A DNA stretch of 48,686 nucleotides. Origin: a virus. Location of the stretch: positions 1 to 48,686 of the IMG/VR virus record IMGVR_UViG_3300035670_000333. One strand, 5' to 3'. Position numbers and translations under genes: made by a program. Of this stretch, positions 17,713 through 25,408 are shown piece by piece (the first letter of the stretch is position 1; the number at the start of each line of letters is the position of its first letter). The notes under the pieces were generated by a model. That model was not told where the DNA came from and searched no databases. It was given only the letters and a program-made list of their open reading frames with translations.

Positions 17713-18050
17713 TTAGCAAACTTAAGCAGATTATGATTCGCTCTATCGGCGTAATCATGTTCGCATTTATCCCCGGAATGGCTGTTGGTGGACCAACTGT
17801 CGGTTGGTTCATGGGTGGACTAATTGGTGTAGCCACCGTTTTCTCTAGCATCATCATCTTCTTTGGTGTGCAGCTGGCATGGGATGCCATGATTTCCGAT
17901 GAAGATATCGAAAAAGGCTTCAGAGCAGCTGTTGCAAAACAAGCTTCCGAGAATGAAGATATCCGCAAGGCCGTGGAGGATCAGTCTAAGAGCTACGATG
18001 GCTTCGATGACATCGAGTTTGACGACAGCGACCCCGACCTAGCCAAGTAA
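17682..18050 (+). CDS. membrane protein, candidate holin
   Basis: The 122 aa frame runs from ATG 17682; a TTG at 17709 after GGACAGGACG would give 113 aa and less overlap with the endolysin gene, so the start is uncertain. There are two closely spaced hydrophobic segments (SIGVIMFAFIPGMAVGGP and WFMGGLIGVATVFSSIIIFF), then an acidic cytoplasmic-type tail ending FDDIEFDDSDPDLAK. The position after the endolysin and the two membrane spans fit a class II holin or a membrane partner of lysis. Confidence 0.65.
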   Translation: MPDMWTGRKLISKLKQIMIRSIGVIMFAFIPGMAVGGPTVGWFMGGLIGVATVFSSIIIFFGVQLAWDAMISDEDIEKGFRAAVAKQASENEDIRKAVEDQSKSYDGFDDIEFDDSDPDLAK

Positions 18051-18199
18051 TGCGTCGGACTCACAGGCTCAGGAGACCGAGGGCTTTACTAAAAAGCCAG
18101 AAGAAACTGAGTCCTGTGAGATTCGAGCAGCAGAGCAAGGCTGCCCCACAGAAAGAGCAAGAAAATGGCAGAGATGAATTCCAACAGAGACTGGGTTGA
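18050..18199 (+). CDS. small basic protein
   Basis: An ATG at 18050 overlaps the TAA of the candidate holin and opens a 49-codon frame beginning MRRTHRLRRPRALLKSQKK and ending QQRLG. It is highly basic at the N-terminus and overlaps the next gene by 35 bases. The stop/start overlap suggests coupling, but coding is not certain. It fills an otherwise unexplained gap of about 115 bases. The function is unknown. Confidence 0.4.
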   Translation: MRRTHRLRRPRALLKSQKKLSPVRFEQQSKAAPQKEQENGRDEFQQRLG

Positions 18200-18422
18200 A
18201 GTTCTCGTTGCTATTGGGCGCATTGAGGAAGGTATCAAGGGATTGAGAGATTCAATCGATCGCCTAGAGAAGAAGTCTGACGCGCAGGACTCCGAGATCC
18301 AAGAAATGCAGCTGGAGATTCAGCAGCTAAAGACGCAACGGAGCACTGTGAAAGAAAATATTGCACTACTAATCTCAGTTATTGCTGCATTAGTAGCGCT
18401 CTATGGTGTCCTAGGAGGCTAG
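18165..18422 (+). CDS. XhlA-like membrane protein, candidate holin
   Basis: The 85 aa product has an N-terminal amphipathic coiled coil (IGRIEEGIKGLRDSIDRLEKK to about residue 58) and a single C-terminal membrane segment (ENIALLISVIAALVALYGVL). This layout is that of XhlA/haemolysin-type holins found beside endolysins. It is the last gene of the plus-strand late unit, just before the terminator hairpin. With the product of 17682-18050 it probably forms the lysis membrane components. Confidence 0.7.
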   Translation: MAEMNSNRDWVEVLVAIGRIEEGIKGLRDSIDRLEKKSDAQDSEIQEMQLEIQQLKTQRSTVKENIALLISVIAALVALYGVLGG

Positions 18423-18430
18423 GACGGTTA

Positions 18431-18491
18431 TAGAAACCCCGACAAGCTGCGACCCCGGATTTAGAGGTGAGTCCGGGGTCGTGGGTTTCTA
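18431..18491. terminator. bidirectional two-stem terminator between convergent units
   Basis: An outer 9-bp stem (TAGAAACCC, 18431-18439, with GGGTTTCTA, 18483-18491) encloses an inner 10-bp GC-rich stem (CGACCCCGGA, 18450-18459, with TCCGGGGTCG, 18472-18481). It lies between the plus-strand stop at 18422 and the minus-strand stop at 18496. It has no long T run, but the position makes a shared transcription end likely. Confidence 0.75.
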
Positions 18492-18495
18492 GGGA

Positions 18496-18816
18496 CTATT
18501 CTTCGTCTTCTTCGCGAGTCTGATCTTCGTATTGAGCTCTAATAGCTTCAACGTCAGCATTTGCGAGATTGCCACAGAAGTAGCAGGTGGGCAACCCTTC
18601 TGAGCATATTCTATCACAATGCTCGCACCAGTAAGTGCCCTCGACCTCGCTCTTGAAGCCAGATACATTCCAACCGCAAGTGCAAAGAAGCTGGATTATT
18701 ATCTCTTCATTTGCTGCCGTGTCAAAGTAAGTGTAAGCAAGATACGGAGTGCCTTCATCTCCATATTTGGGGAGTCTACGGCCTCGGCTCTGGAATAGTC
18801 GTCGAAGCCACTTCAT
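18496..18816 (-). CDS. zinc-ribbon-like protein
   Basis: The 106 aa product has a basic N-terminus (MKWLRRLFQSRGRR), then CTCGW, CEHC and CYFC knuckles (about 55-90) and an acidic tail (EDQTREEDEE). Six cysteines in C-x-C, C-x2-C and C-x2-C pairs suggest two zinc sites. Its ATG overlaps the TAA of the exonuclease gene by one base, and it is the last gene of the minus-strand early unit. Its function is not known. Confidence 0.7.
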   Translation of the reverse strand: MKWLRRLFQSRGRRLPKYGDEGTPYLAYTYFDTAANEEIIIQLLCTCGWNVSGFKSEVEGTYWCEHCDRICSEGLPTCYFCGNLANADVEAIRAQYEDQTREEDEE

Positions 18817-19550
18817 TAGATAGACCTGTTAATGCTCTTTGCTACGTTCTCGGAGCCACGTTGCCACTTGCCACAGTCCTTGCAGACATAACGCTTGTAG
18901 CTAGCGTTATTAGTGTGGGCAAGGCCACGAGAGATTAGGTTTGTTGACGCACAGACAACGCACCCATCTGCCACGCCCTTGTGGAGAGCGGTGCTTGGGT
19001 GGTTCTTAATCCAAGGCTTCAGCTTCTCATAAAGATCGACCAGAAGGTTTACGTCCTGAATCTGATACTTCTTCATCTCGCGCCAAGCCTTGTCATCGCC
19101 AGCCATGCACTTTAGCCATAGGTCGAAGCCGGAGTGCTGGACCTTCGCGCCAACGCCAAGCTTCTGTGCAACATAGTCGAGCTTGTTGCTTGGGAATTTG
19201 AATTGCGACTTGACAACACGCATAAGGTCAAGGTCTCGGTATGGAGACGGCGGGAGCATGTCGTTCTCAATGAGCTCTCGCTTTAGGTGCTTAGTGTCAA
19301 ATGACGCAGAGTTCCAGCCGATCAGTACATCCGCCTCGTCCATGAGTCGGTGGACCTCTTTTAGCATGGCTTCTTTGCCGTCATGGTGCGCAGACTTGAA
19401 GATAACCTTTTTCTCTCCATACCAACGAGCGCCAAAGCACAGCATCTCGGTAGAGGAGACCATTTGGTTTATAGAAACGTTCTGGTTCCATAGCCCCCAG
19501 ACGTAAGCCAAGTTTGGCGTAGTCTCGATGTCCAGAAATAAAATTTTCAT
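18816..19550 (-). CDS. DEDDy 3'-5' exonuclease with C-terminal zinc ribbon
   Basis: The 244 aa product has Exo I in MKILFLDIETTP (D7, E9), Exo II in LIGWNSASFDTKHLKRE (D85) and Exo III as YQIQD (Y162 to D166), the DEDDy pattern of PolB-type proofreading nucleases. The C-terminal 45 residues carry CVVC and CKDC, a zinc ribbon. With no DNA polymerase found in this genome, it may trim DNA during recombination or recycle host DNA. The start follows TTAGGGCGCT, a weak ribosome site. Confidence 0.85.
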   Translation of the reverse strand: MKILFLDIETTPNLAYVWGLWNQNVSINQMVSSTEMLCFGARWYGEKKVIFKSAHHDGKEAMLKEVHRLMDEADVLIGWNSASFDTKHLKRELIENDMLPPSPYRDLDLMRVVKSQFKFPSNKLDYVAQKLGVGAKVQHSGFDLWLKCMAGDDKAWREMKKYQIQDVNLLVDLYEKLKPWIKNHPSTALHKGVADGCVVCASTNLISRGLAHTNNASYKRYVCKDCGKWQRGSENVAKSINRSI

Positions 19551-19568
19551 AGCGCCCTAACGCTCAGG

Positions 19569-20084
19569 TTAGTCTAAGCTTAGTCTATTGACCCAAGTGC
19601 GTCCAGCATCGCCACCCCACGCGTCCCATGCAACACGACCGGGGGTTGGGTAGCCTTCTTCGCCAGAGTTGAATCCAGTAGCCTTCTTGTCGACTGCGTG
19701 TCGAGCAAAGTATGACTTCATGCGAGCAACAACATCTCTGGTTACATATCCACCAGCTGCTAGTTGCTGAGCACGACGGCGACCAACCGAAGTAAAGCCG
19801 TCTCCAGCCTTGCCCTCAGAGATCCACTTCAGAGCACGCTTAGCAGCACTCTGAACGCCAGCTGGCACCTTGTATTTGCCATCTGCTTCTACTAGGATGC
19901 TTTCCTTCTGTCGGTCTCTTGGGTGAGTTCCGCCCGGACGCATGTCCTCAGCAATCGATAGAGCCACCATTTGATCGATCGCTTCTTGCTTGTTTCTGTG
20001 GCACCCGAGAATCTCGTAATCAGACTTAACTGTTGCCCATCCGCCTTCGCAGTCTGGGTGCTTGTTTGTGATGTAGTAAGGCAT
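19569..20084 (-). CDS. protein with domain known from phage head-gene products
   Basis: The 171 aa product has an N-terminal half reading MPYYITNKHPDCEGGWATV. The C-terminal part (PAGVQSAAKRALKWISEGKAG, VGRRRAQQLAAGG, MKSYFARHAVDKKATGF, GRVAWDAWGGDAG) is a module I recognise from many actinophage proteins, often fused to capsid protease or head proteins. Here it stands alone in the early region. Its start overlaps the RuvC-like gene stop by one base. Its biochemical role is unknown. Confidence 0.7.
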   Translation of the reverse strand: MPYYITNKHPDCEGGWATVKSDYEILGCHRNKQEAIDQMVALSIAEDMRPGGTHPRDRQKESILVEADGKYKVPAGVQSAAKRALKWISEGKAGDGFTSVGRRRAQQLAAGGYVTRDVVARMKSYFARHAVDKKATGFNSGEEGYPTPGRVAWDAWGGDAGRTWVNRLSLD

Positions 20085-20530
20085 TACTCGGGCCAGCCCT
20101 TTCTGAGCGTAGGCATATGCTTCGAATTCCGTAAGTAAATTATACTATGGCGGATGGCATCGTTAGCGTGCGGATTTCCCGGCTGATACATTCCTAGCCG
20201 CTTAAGTGCATCGTCATCGCACAGCTTCTTCATGCTGGGAGCTTGGTAGTGAACCTTTGTGCGGTATTGCTCCAAAGCCTCTAGCGCACCGATGATGTAA
20301 GTTGGTGTGATGTCTGCCCCATGAACACCGGGGCGAAGCGTAAAGCTTTCACAAACAACAAAGTCCCAGTCGTGATGCGCATTGTGATACCAATTTAGGA
20401 ATCCTCGCAATCCGTCTGGGATTTGGTTGAACCAAAGCACTTTTGGCTCAGATGTCAGCCCGAAAGAAACTAGGCTGACGCCGGTCGTTCCACCGGGGTC
20501 AAGCCCTAGTATTGTTGTTGTTGAATTCAT
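20084..20530 (-). CDS. RuvC-like Holliday junction resolvase
   Basis: The start is placed at the ATG at 20530 (MNSTTTILGLDPGG), which overlaps the TGA of the small gene upstream (ATGA), instead of the longer frame to 20563. The 148 aa product has D11 in LGLDPGGTTG, E61 in FVVCESF and D124/H128 in NDAIRH, the acidic residues of the RNase H-like RuvC fold. It cuts branched DNA during recombination or packaging. It belongs to the recombination set with the Sak4-like ATPase and PD-(D/E)XK nuclease. Confidence 0.85.
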   Translation of the reverse strand: MNSTTTILGLDPGGTTGVSLVSFGLTSEPKVLWFNQIPDGLRGFLNWYHNAHHDWDFVVCESFTLRPGVHGADITPTYIIGALEALEQYRTKVHYQAPSMKKLCDDDALKRLGMYQPGNPHANDAIRHSIIYLRNSKHMPTLRKGWPE

Positions 20531-20676
20531 TTCCAACCCCTCTGCTCTCTGTATTGGAAGCAAGCCCTAGCCAGACTGTCTCGCTGGCCCCGATCAAATC
20601 GGCTTGCGTGCCAAAGCACAGCCTCTCGATCATGCTTTACCAACTCAAACTCTGCCTTCTTGCTAAATAGATCCAA
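20527..20676 (-). CDS. small gene coupled to the resolvase
   Basis: There is a 49-codon frame with a TTG start at 20676 after TAGGAAAA, overlapping the upstream regulator gene by 14 bases and the resolvase start by 4. It reads MDLFSKKAEFELVKHDREAV and ends YREQRGWK. It is helical and charged. It fills the gap between two genes in a dense unit, and both overlaps are of the kind used for coupling. The function is unknown; the TTG start lowers certainty. Confidence 0.55.
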   Translation of the reverse strand: MDLFSKKAEFELVKHDREAVLWHASRFDRGQRDSLARACFQYREQRGWK

Positions 20677-21052
20677 TTTTCCTACTCATTGTCGACTTGC
20701 TAATTCCGGTGAGCTTCGAAATCATGGTCATGGATGTCCCAGCCTTGATTACTTTTTCCACCAGATCCCAACTTACATTTCCGGTCTCGCTACCGAATAG
20801 CAACTCCCTAATGTCTTCAAGCGATTTGGGATTTATCGCTCCACCTGTCTTGGTGGACTTCTTCGTTATCTTGGAAATGATGTTGTGGTGAATTTTGTTA
20901 TTTGCAATTTTTGCTATCTGCCTGTTCGAGAAAACCCCGAAGTCAGAGATCTGCTTCACCAGAGGCAGGAGAGAGTCCCTCTCAGCGGTCTCAGAATCGT
21001 CCCTGAGACGAATTGAGAGGGCAATAGCTAAAACTACGTCGTGCTTGTTCAC
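20663..21052 (-). CDS. helix-turn-helix DNA-binding protein
   Basis: The 129 aa product has two candidate helix-turn-helix segments, FGVFSNRQIAKIANNKIHHNI (about 38-58) and AGTSMTMISKLTGISKSTMSR at the C-terminus, the second being the clearer. It is basic overall. It lies between primase-helicase and resolvase, overlapping the former by 4 bases. It may be a regulator of early transcription or a replication accessory protein. No family is recognised. Confidence 0.7.
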   Translation of the reverse strand: MNKHDVVLAIALSIRLRDDSETAERDSLLPLVKQISDFGVFSNRQIAKIANNKIHHNIISKITKKSTKTGGAINPKSLEDIRELLFGSETGNVSWDLVEKVIKAGTSMTMISKLTGISKSTMSRKIGSI

Positions 21053-23265
21053 ATCGTCTCCAAAACGGTTCTAGAGTTATCTACATACACACGCATACGG
21101 CCTTGAGACCTTAGCGCTTCCAGCATCTCGTCAAACTCACGCTTCTTCTTGTTGCTAAAGCGCTTGTAAGCCTCGTCGTAACGCACCTTGCCACCCTTGG
21201 TGACCACAAATGCCTCCAAGCTGTCGACTTCTCGTGCCCACTCGGACTCGGAGATCGATGCAGCCATGCGCACAAGGTTGCGGAACCAGCCTTCTGCGTA
21301 GTGAATTGCGATGACAACGTGTCTAACTTCAACTTCGTCCGAGCGGTCATACATCGCTAGCAAGATTGCACACTTCCAAATGGATAGTGCCATACGCTGG
21401 CGCGAAGGCTCAATCGAGTCCTCGTTAGGGTGACCTTCGGTGAAGCTTCCCATGTCCCACTTGAACTTGTTGAAGCGCGATAGTGCCTCGTCGGTCATGC
21501 GAATTGGTCTGGGGAACGGAGCGCCCTTCTTTTCCCACCACAGCTTGCTGTCGTAGATGGAACGGACGATATTCTCCATTTCGTAGTCCTGTGCAACCAC
21601 AGTTTCTTCTTCTGGTGCCTGCTCTACCGCTTCGAGCTCAAAAGTGCGCTCTGGTGCGTCTGCAACAACGTACAAGAAACGTGCTAAGAAGCCTGAACGG
21701 AAGTAGTCCACAGTCAGAATCTCAGACACCTTGCTGGTGATACCCATTAGATACATGATGAAGTTAGTCTCAGCACGATCTGACTGGACGGCGGACCTGG
21801 CGTTGGTGCCACCAGTCGAGCGAATAACTACCGGAACGTGTCCGTCGTAAAGCTCGGTGAACTGGTCAGCAGCAGTTGCCATGTATGTCTTGGTCACGAA
21901 CTCCTTGAACATACCCTGAACTTCATCGCGGTGGAATAGCGAAGTCATCTTGTCGCGACCAGATAGGTGCTTTACAAGACCTTCAGCAGTTACGTTCGAA
22001 CCGATGTCAATCTGGTAGCCAACATATTTCTCGTAAGCACGAAGCATACGGAGCATTAGCTGACGGCTGGTTGACTTACGGCTCAGAGTGGTCTCACCCA
22101 AAAGCATGAACCATAGGTTTAGCCCGAGCTTGCCATACTTCGGCGTTCCATAGCCTGTGTCAGAAAAAGCAGCAGATAGTAGAGTGAACGCGGATGCAAT
22201 CTGATACTCGATAGCACCATCGGTCTTCTTGCGGGCCCATGCAACATACTTGTCGATGAAGGTTGGGCATGCAATAACAGTATTGCGCTCCTCGCGAGTT
22301 AGGAAATCGATAACCCTGTCATCTTGAACATGGGAAACCGCTGCCTGCTCTTCTTGGATAGCCATAGCCTGCTCTGGAGTGTCTGGAGTCAGGTATGAAG
22401 CCTTGGCACGAAGCACTTCACGCCACAGATCGCCATCTGGGTCTAAACGCTTTGGGCGATTTGGGTGGTGATACTTATTGCACTTTGCGTGCCTAGCGAC
22501 TGCAAAGACTTCTTCAGCAGACAACCCTGCACGGAATAGCTCCAGCTCCAGCCTCCAGAGCATCTTGCTCATGTCGGCATTTGGCATTGGCTCCTCGGTG
22601 TAGAGGGTCATGATGTTGTTGTCTGCTGGTAGCTTTGCCAGAATCTTGATTAGCTCAGGAGTCTCTTTTGGCATTGGCTCGTTCAACGGCTCAGTCGGTG
22701 ACTCAACCTGAACATCTGCGTAGACCTGCTCCAGCTCTTGGATGGTGTAAACCAATCCAGAAGCTTCGGCTGTGACATCCTGTGCTGGCTGATACTTCGT
22801 GTTTTTGCTTCCCGGAATACGAAGTAATTTGGTGGGGTTCCAGCCGGAGAGGTCACAGCCTTGCTCCTGATGTGCGTATGCAATCTTCTTTGAGAGCATA
22901 GCAACTCTGTGTGGCTCGTAGTCGGTGTCTAATAACCAGTAGGCGTGCCAGCGGTCGTCAGATGTCTGCACAACGATGCTAGGGGGCATCCTGAAGTGCT
23001 TAGGGTGACAAAGATCGGCATCTGCATACGCTACTGCAACGCTCTTGGCGTTCTCGCGGATACGGCGCTCTTCGTAAAACTTGATTGGCGAAAAGTAAAG
23101 GTCCTCACCAGATCTTTCCTCAGCATACTGAACCATCTCGTCGAGTTCGTCTGGGTAGCTAAAGAACTTCTGGATTGTCGGGTTACCGCTGAAATCCTTT
23201 GTAACGATTGTGGCGTAGCCAGCGCCTTCCCCGAGTATTGACTCGAGAAACTCCTTTTTCTCCAT
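21049..23265 (-). CDS. primase-helicase (RepB/AEP-type primase with DUF3987-like ATPase)
   Basis: The 738 aa product has an N-terminal primase-like domain with VAYADADL (about 78-85, metal-binding acidic pair), HAYWLLD (107-113) and RIPGSKNTK (149-157), the signature order of RepB-type archaeo-eukaryotic primases. The C-terminal ATPase has GETTLSRKST (390-399) as Walker A and belongs with DUF3987-like helicase domains. It primes and probably unwinds DNA at the phage origin. The start ATG follows GAAAGGATGAAGCC. The 5' leader contains a tRNA-like element. Confidence 0.85.
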   Translation of the reverse strand: MEKKEFLESILGEGAGYATIVTKDFSGNPTIQKFFSYPDELDEMVQYAEERSGEDLYFSPIKFYEERRIRENAKSVAVAYADADLCHPKHFRMPPSIVVQTSDDRWHAYWLLDTDYEPHRVAMLSKKIAYAHQEQGCDLSGWNPTKLLRIPGSKNTKYQPAQDVTAEASGLVYTIQELEQVYADVQVESPTEPLNEPMPKETPELIKILAKLPADNNIMTLYTEEPMPNADMSKMLWRLELELFRAGLSAEEVFAVARHAKCNKYHHPNRPKRLDPDGDLWREVLRAKASYLTPDTPEQAMAIQEEQAAVSHVQDDRVIDFLTREERNTVIACPTFIDKYVAWARKKTDGAIEYQIASAFTLLSAAFSDTGYGTPKYGKLGLNLWFMLLGETTLSRKSTSRQLMLRMLRAYEKYVGYQIDIGSNVTAEGLVKHLSGRDKMTSLFHRDEVQGMFKEFVTKTYMATAADQFTELYDGHVPVVIRSTGGTNARSAVQSDRAETNFIMYLMGITSKVSEILTVDYFRSGFLARFLYVVADAPERTFELEAVEQAPEEETVVAQDYEMENIVRSIYDSKLWWEKKGAPFPRPIRMTDEALSRFNKFKWDMGSFTEGHPNEDSIEPSRQRMALSIWKCAILLAMYDRSDEVEVRHVVIAIHYAEGWFRNLVRMAASISESEWAREVDSLEAFVVTKGGKVRYDEAYKRFSNKKKREFDEMLEALRSQGRMRVYVDNSRTVLETM

Positions 23266-23290
23266 GGCTTCATCCTTTCTTGTTGGCTCG

Positions 23291-23362
23291 GTGGTGGTCC
23301 CAGAAGACGTAGTTGAAGATTTGGTTAGGGATTATGAATTAGTCAGACTCATAACCACCACC
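23291..23362. repeat. inverted repeat in primase leader
   Basis: GGTGGTGGT near 23291-23299 pairs with ACCACCACC near 23354-23362. A nested TTATGA/TCATAA repeat lies inside near the right arm. It sits between the tRNA-like element and the primase start and could form a long hairpin in the leader RNA. Confidence 0.5.
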
Positions 23363-23368
23363 AAGCCG

Positions 23369-23439
23369 TGCCCCTAGCAGGAATCGAACCTGCACAACCG
23401 CAAGAGAAAGGAGTAAAATTGCGGTGCTCCATGAGGGGC
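23369..23439 (-). ncRNA. tRNA-like element 1 (acceptor and T arm, no normal anticodon arm)
   Basis: Read on the minus strand (position n = 23440 minus coordinate), bases 1-6 GCCCCT pair with AGGGGC near the 3' end, followed by A. The T arm GCAGG-TTCGATT-CCTGC is canonical. The middle does not fold as D and anticodon arms: GGAG (10-13) can pair with CTCC (27-30), and ACCGCAA (15-21) with TTGCGGT (37-43), which cross and would form an H-type pseudoknot. The middle also contains CTCCTTTCT, identical to the 16S rRNA 3' tail. It lies between the DUF669-like gene and the primase gene in the same transcript. It could be a processing site or a decoy. Confidence 0.6.
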
Positions 23440-23479
23440 GAATGTGCGTTTTAGGAGACGCACCCCTCCGCCCATTAGC

Positions 23480-23944
23480 TTACTGCTCTTGCCAAACGGT
23501 GGTTGCACCGATTGCAGCAAGTGCCTCAGTTGCGGATTCACGCTTGTTGAATCCTGCAACTTCGTTGGTTGCTGGGTAGTCACCCTCAGCCTCGCGAATC
23601 TTTACGCGAACGCTGACTGGCTTACCCAAGATGTCGTTGATCTCTGGAACGCTGAACGCACCCTCGACCTTGTAGCCAAGACCGGAGAAGAAGCTCTCAA
23701 ACTTCCAGAAGTCACCAGCAACATACATTGGGATGTAGGTGAAGACACGGCGGTTGTCATACTGACCGCCCTGAATACGGAGCTGGACATTCCAGCGTGG
23801 CTTACCTGCGTTAGCACCCGACTTGACCTGCTCGGCCTTTACTTCGAATACAGTTGCGTCGTAGGTGCCGACAGGGATTGGTCCTAGGTCGCTAGAACCA
23901 GTTGATGGGGTGTAGTCCGATGGGACGTTGATCGTGAAGCTCAC
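23480..23944 (-). CDS. DUF669-like single-stranded DNA-binding protein
   Basis: The 154 aa product is beta-rich with PIPVGTYDATVFEVKAEQVKSG, PRWNVQLRI, YDNRRVFTYIPMY and the C-terminal ATNEVAGFNKRES, the layout of the DUF669 family that accompanies Sak4-type recombinases and acts as a phage SSB. It overlaps the ATPase gene start-to-stop by 4 bases. It is expected to coat ssDNA during replication and annealing. Confidence 0.8.
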   Translation of the reverse strand: MSFTINVPSDYTPSTGSSDLGPIPVGTYDATVFEVKAEQVKSGANAGKPRWNVQLRIQGGQYDNRRVFTYIPMYVAGDFWKFESFFSGLGYKVEGAFSVPEINDILGKPVSVRVKIREAEGDYPATNEVAGFNKRESATEALAAIGATTVWQEQ

Positions 23945-24678
23945 TTCTTAGCCTCTCCTATCTTGTTGATTGTGTCGATGATTTTCTTCATGCTTGGGTC
24001 ATACATCTTCGATGGAAGACCAAAGCGGTTACCTGATACTAGCCTGTCTGAACCTTGTAGGTGCAAGACACGCTTAGTAACATCCTCGTTACGCTCGCTG
24101 GTCATGTAACCAATGATGTCTGGGATGGCAGGTAGGGTGTTACGAGTCGAACCGGACAGCATTGGCACAGTCTTGACAGCGCCAGTCTGCTCGTCCTTCT
24201 CGTCTTGTGCGTGGGCAATAAAGATAGCCATGAAGTCTGCGTGGTGCATCTTACGGACCATCTGGTTTGCCCACTCCTTCAAATCGCCCCACTTGCCGAA
24301 GCGGTTGTTGCGATTCTCTGGCTTCTCCTCGAAGACCTTCTCGGCTCGGTCCATGGCAACGCCAAGGGTGTCGACGATTACAGTCTTGTAGGGGTGTGGG
24401 GTCGATAGTAGACCATCGAGCACAGACTCAAGCTGAGCGTGATTGTCTACCTGAATTACATCCACGTCCTTCCAGTCACGAGCGATAGCGGTTGCTCCGC
24501 CCTCGACATCGATTAGAAGGACTGGTGAAAACTGCTCCAGCTCTGATGCTGATGCAGCTAGCCAAGTCTTACCGTTCTTAGGGTCACCATAGATCAAGAT
24601 TGACTTGGGCACATTGAGTGCCTCTGCCTTCTTGATGAATTTGGCAAACGCAAGCTCCGGGAACTTTGTGTCTGACAT
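23941..24678 (-). CDS. Sak4-like RecA-fold ATPase / recombinase
   Basis: The 245 aa product has Walker A GDPKNGKT (31-38), a second acidic strand LLIDVEGG (55-61) and Walker B TVIVDTLG (99-106). It is the single-domain size typical of phage Sak4/AAA_24 recombinases. It probably promotes ssDNA annealing or strand exchange together with the adjacent DUF669-like protein and the PD-(D/E)XK nuclease. The start ATG follows AAGGAGATAT, a strong ribosome site. Confidence 0.85.
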   Translation of the reverse strand: MSDTKFPELAFAKFIKKAEALNVPKSILIYGDPKNGKTWLAASASELEQFSPVLLIDVEGGATAIARDWKDVDVIQVDNHAQLESVLDGLLSTPHPYKTVIVDTLGVAMDRAEKVFEEKPENRNNRFGKWGDLKEWANQMVRKMHHADFMAIFIAHAQDEKDEQTGAVKTVPMLSGSTRNTLPAIPDIIGYMTSERNEDVTKRVLHLQGSDRLVSGNRFGLPSKMYDPSMKKIIDTINKIGEAKK

Positions 24679-24697
24679 ATATCTCCTTAGTTGTGTC

Positions 24698-25408
24698 CTA
24701 GATTCCGATTGCGCATTTGAAACAATGCTCGTTCTTCTCTAGGGTTTCCAAGTCTATACCATTTTGGACATTTTGCCAAATTTGTTCCAAGCGCGTCCAA
24801 ACTGATATAGCCAATTCCTCCGAATACTCGAAGGTGTAGTTCCAAATGTCGCCCTCAGTCGTGCCATCTCGGTTGATGAACACAAGGCTGATTCCGTCAA
24901 TTGGAATTCCTGAGTTGTTCAGTCCCCATGCGTAAAGCTGGGTCTGAGCCACGTATTTGCTGAGAGTATACTCCGATTCCTTGTTGGAGTATGTCTGGTC
25001 GTCAAGAACACGCTGGAACTTCCGACTCTTGTCTCGTGTCGAAGTCTTCCAGTCGATTAGGTGATTCTTCTTAACCAATGCAAGGTCTGGCTTCGAGCTG
25101 ATGGTTCCATATCCGTCCAACTCGCCAAGAAAAATCTTCTCCTCGACACGAGCGCCTTCGAGTTCTGGGAAGTCTGCTAAATCAGCACGAGCGATTGAGT
25201 CCTCAATAAAGAGGTGCGTCGCTGTCCCAATCTTCCCCCCAAGCCAATACTTGGTTGGAGTTTCCGGTGCCCCACTCAGCGTCTTCGCTAGATGATAGGT
25301 GCATGGATCCGAGATCTGGCTCGCTCCAACTTTTCTCTGCTTGTCCCTGTCGGTCTCCATCCTGAATAAACGGAGCGTTAAGTCTTGGACGGCCTCGCTT
25401 GAAATCAT
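24698..25408 (-). CDS. PD-(D/E)XK nuclease (Cas4/RecB-like)
   Basis: The start is placed at the ATG at 25408 (MISSEAVQDL) after CAAGGAGATTTAACT, instead of the longer frame to 25531. The 236 aa product has THLFIED (about 64-70), SKPDLAL (D108) and LIDWKTS (D119, K121), the catalytic core of the family, and three cysteines (C36, then C-x2-C at the end) that may hold an Fe-S cluster as in Cas4. It probably resects DNA ends. About 206 bases overlap the 3' end of the WhiB-like gene upstream, in another frame. Confidence 0.85.
   Translation of the reverse strand: MISSEAVQDLTLRLFRMETDRDKQRKVGASQISDPCTYHLAKTLSGAPETPTKYWLGGKIGTATHLFIEDSIARADLADFPELEGARVEEKIFLGELDGYGTISSKPDLALVKKNHLIDWKTSTRDKSRKFQRVLDDQTYSNKESEYTLSKYVAQTQLYAWGLNNSGIPIDGISLVFINRDGTTEGDIWNYTFEYSEELAISVWTRLEQIWQNVQNGIDLETLEKNEHCFKCAIGI

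Noticed and set aside
23374-23583. Open frame of 69 codons on the minus strand running through tRNA-like element 1
   Set aside because: It overlaps the DUF669-like gene in another frame, has no ribosome site and its sequence is explained by the tRNA-like fold; no protein motif is present.
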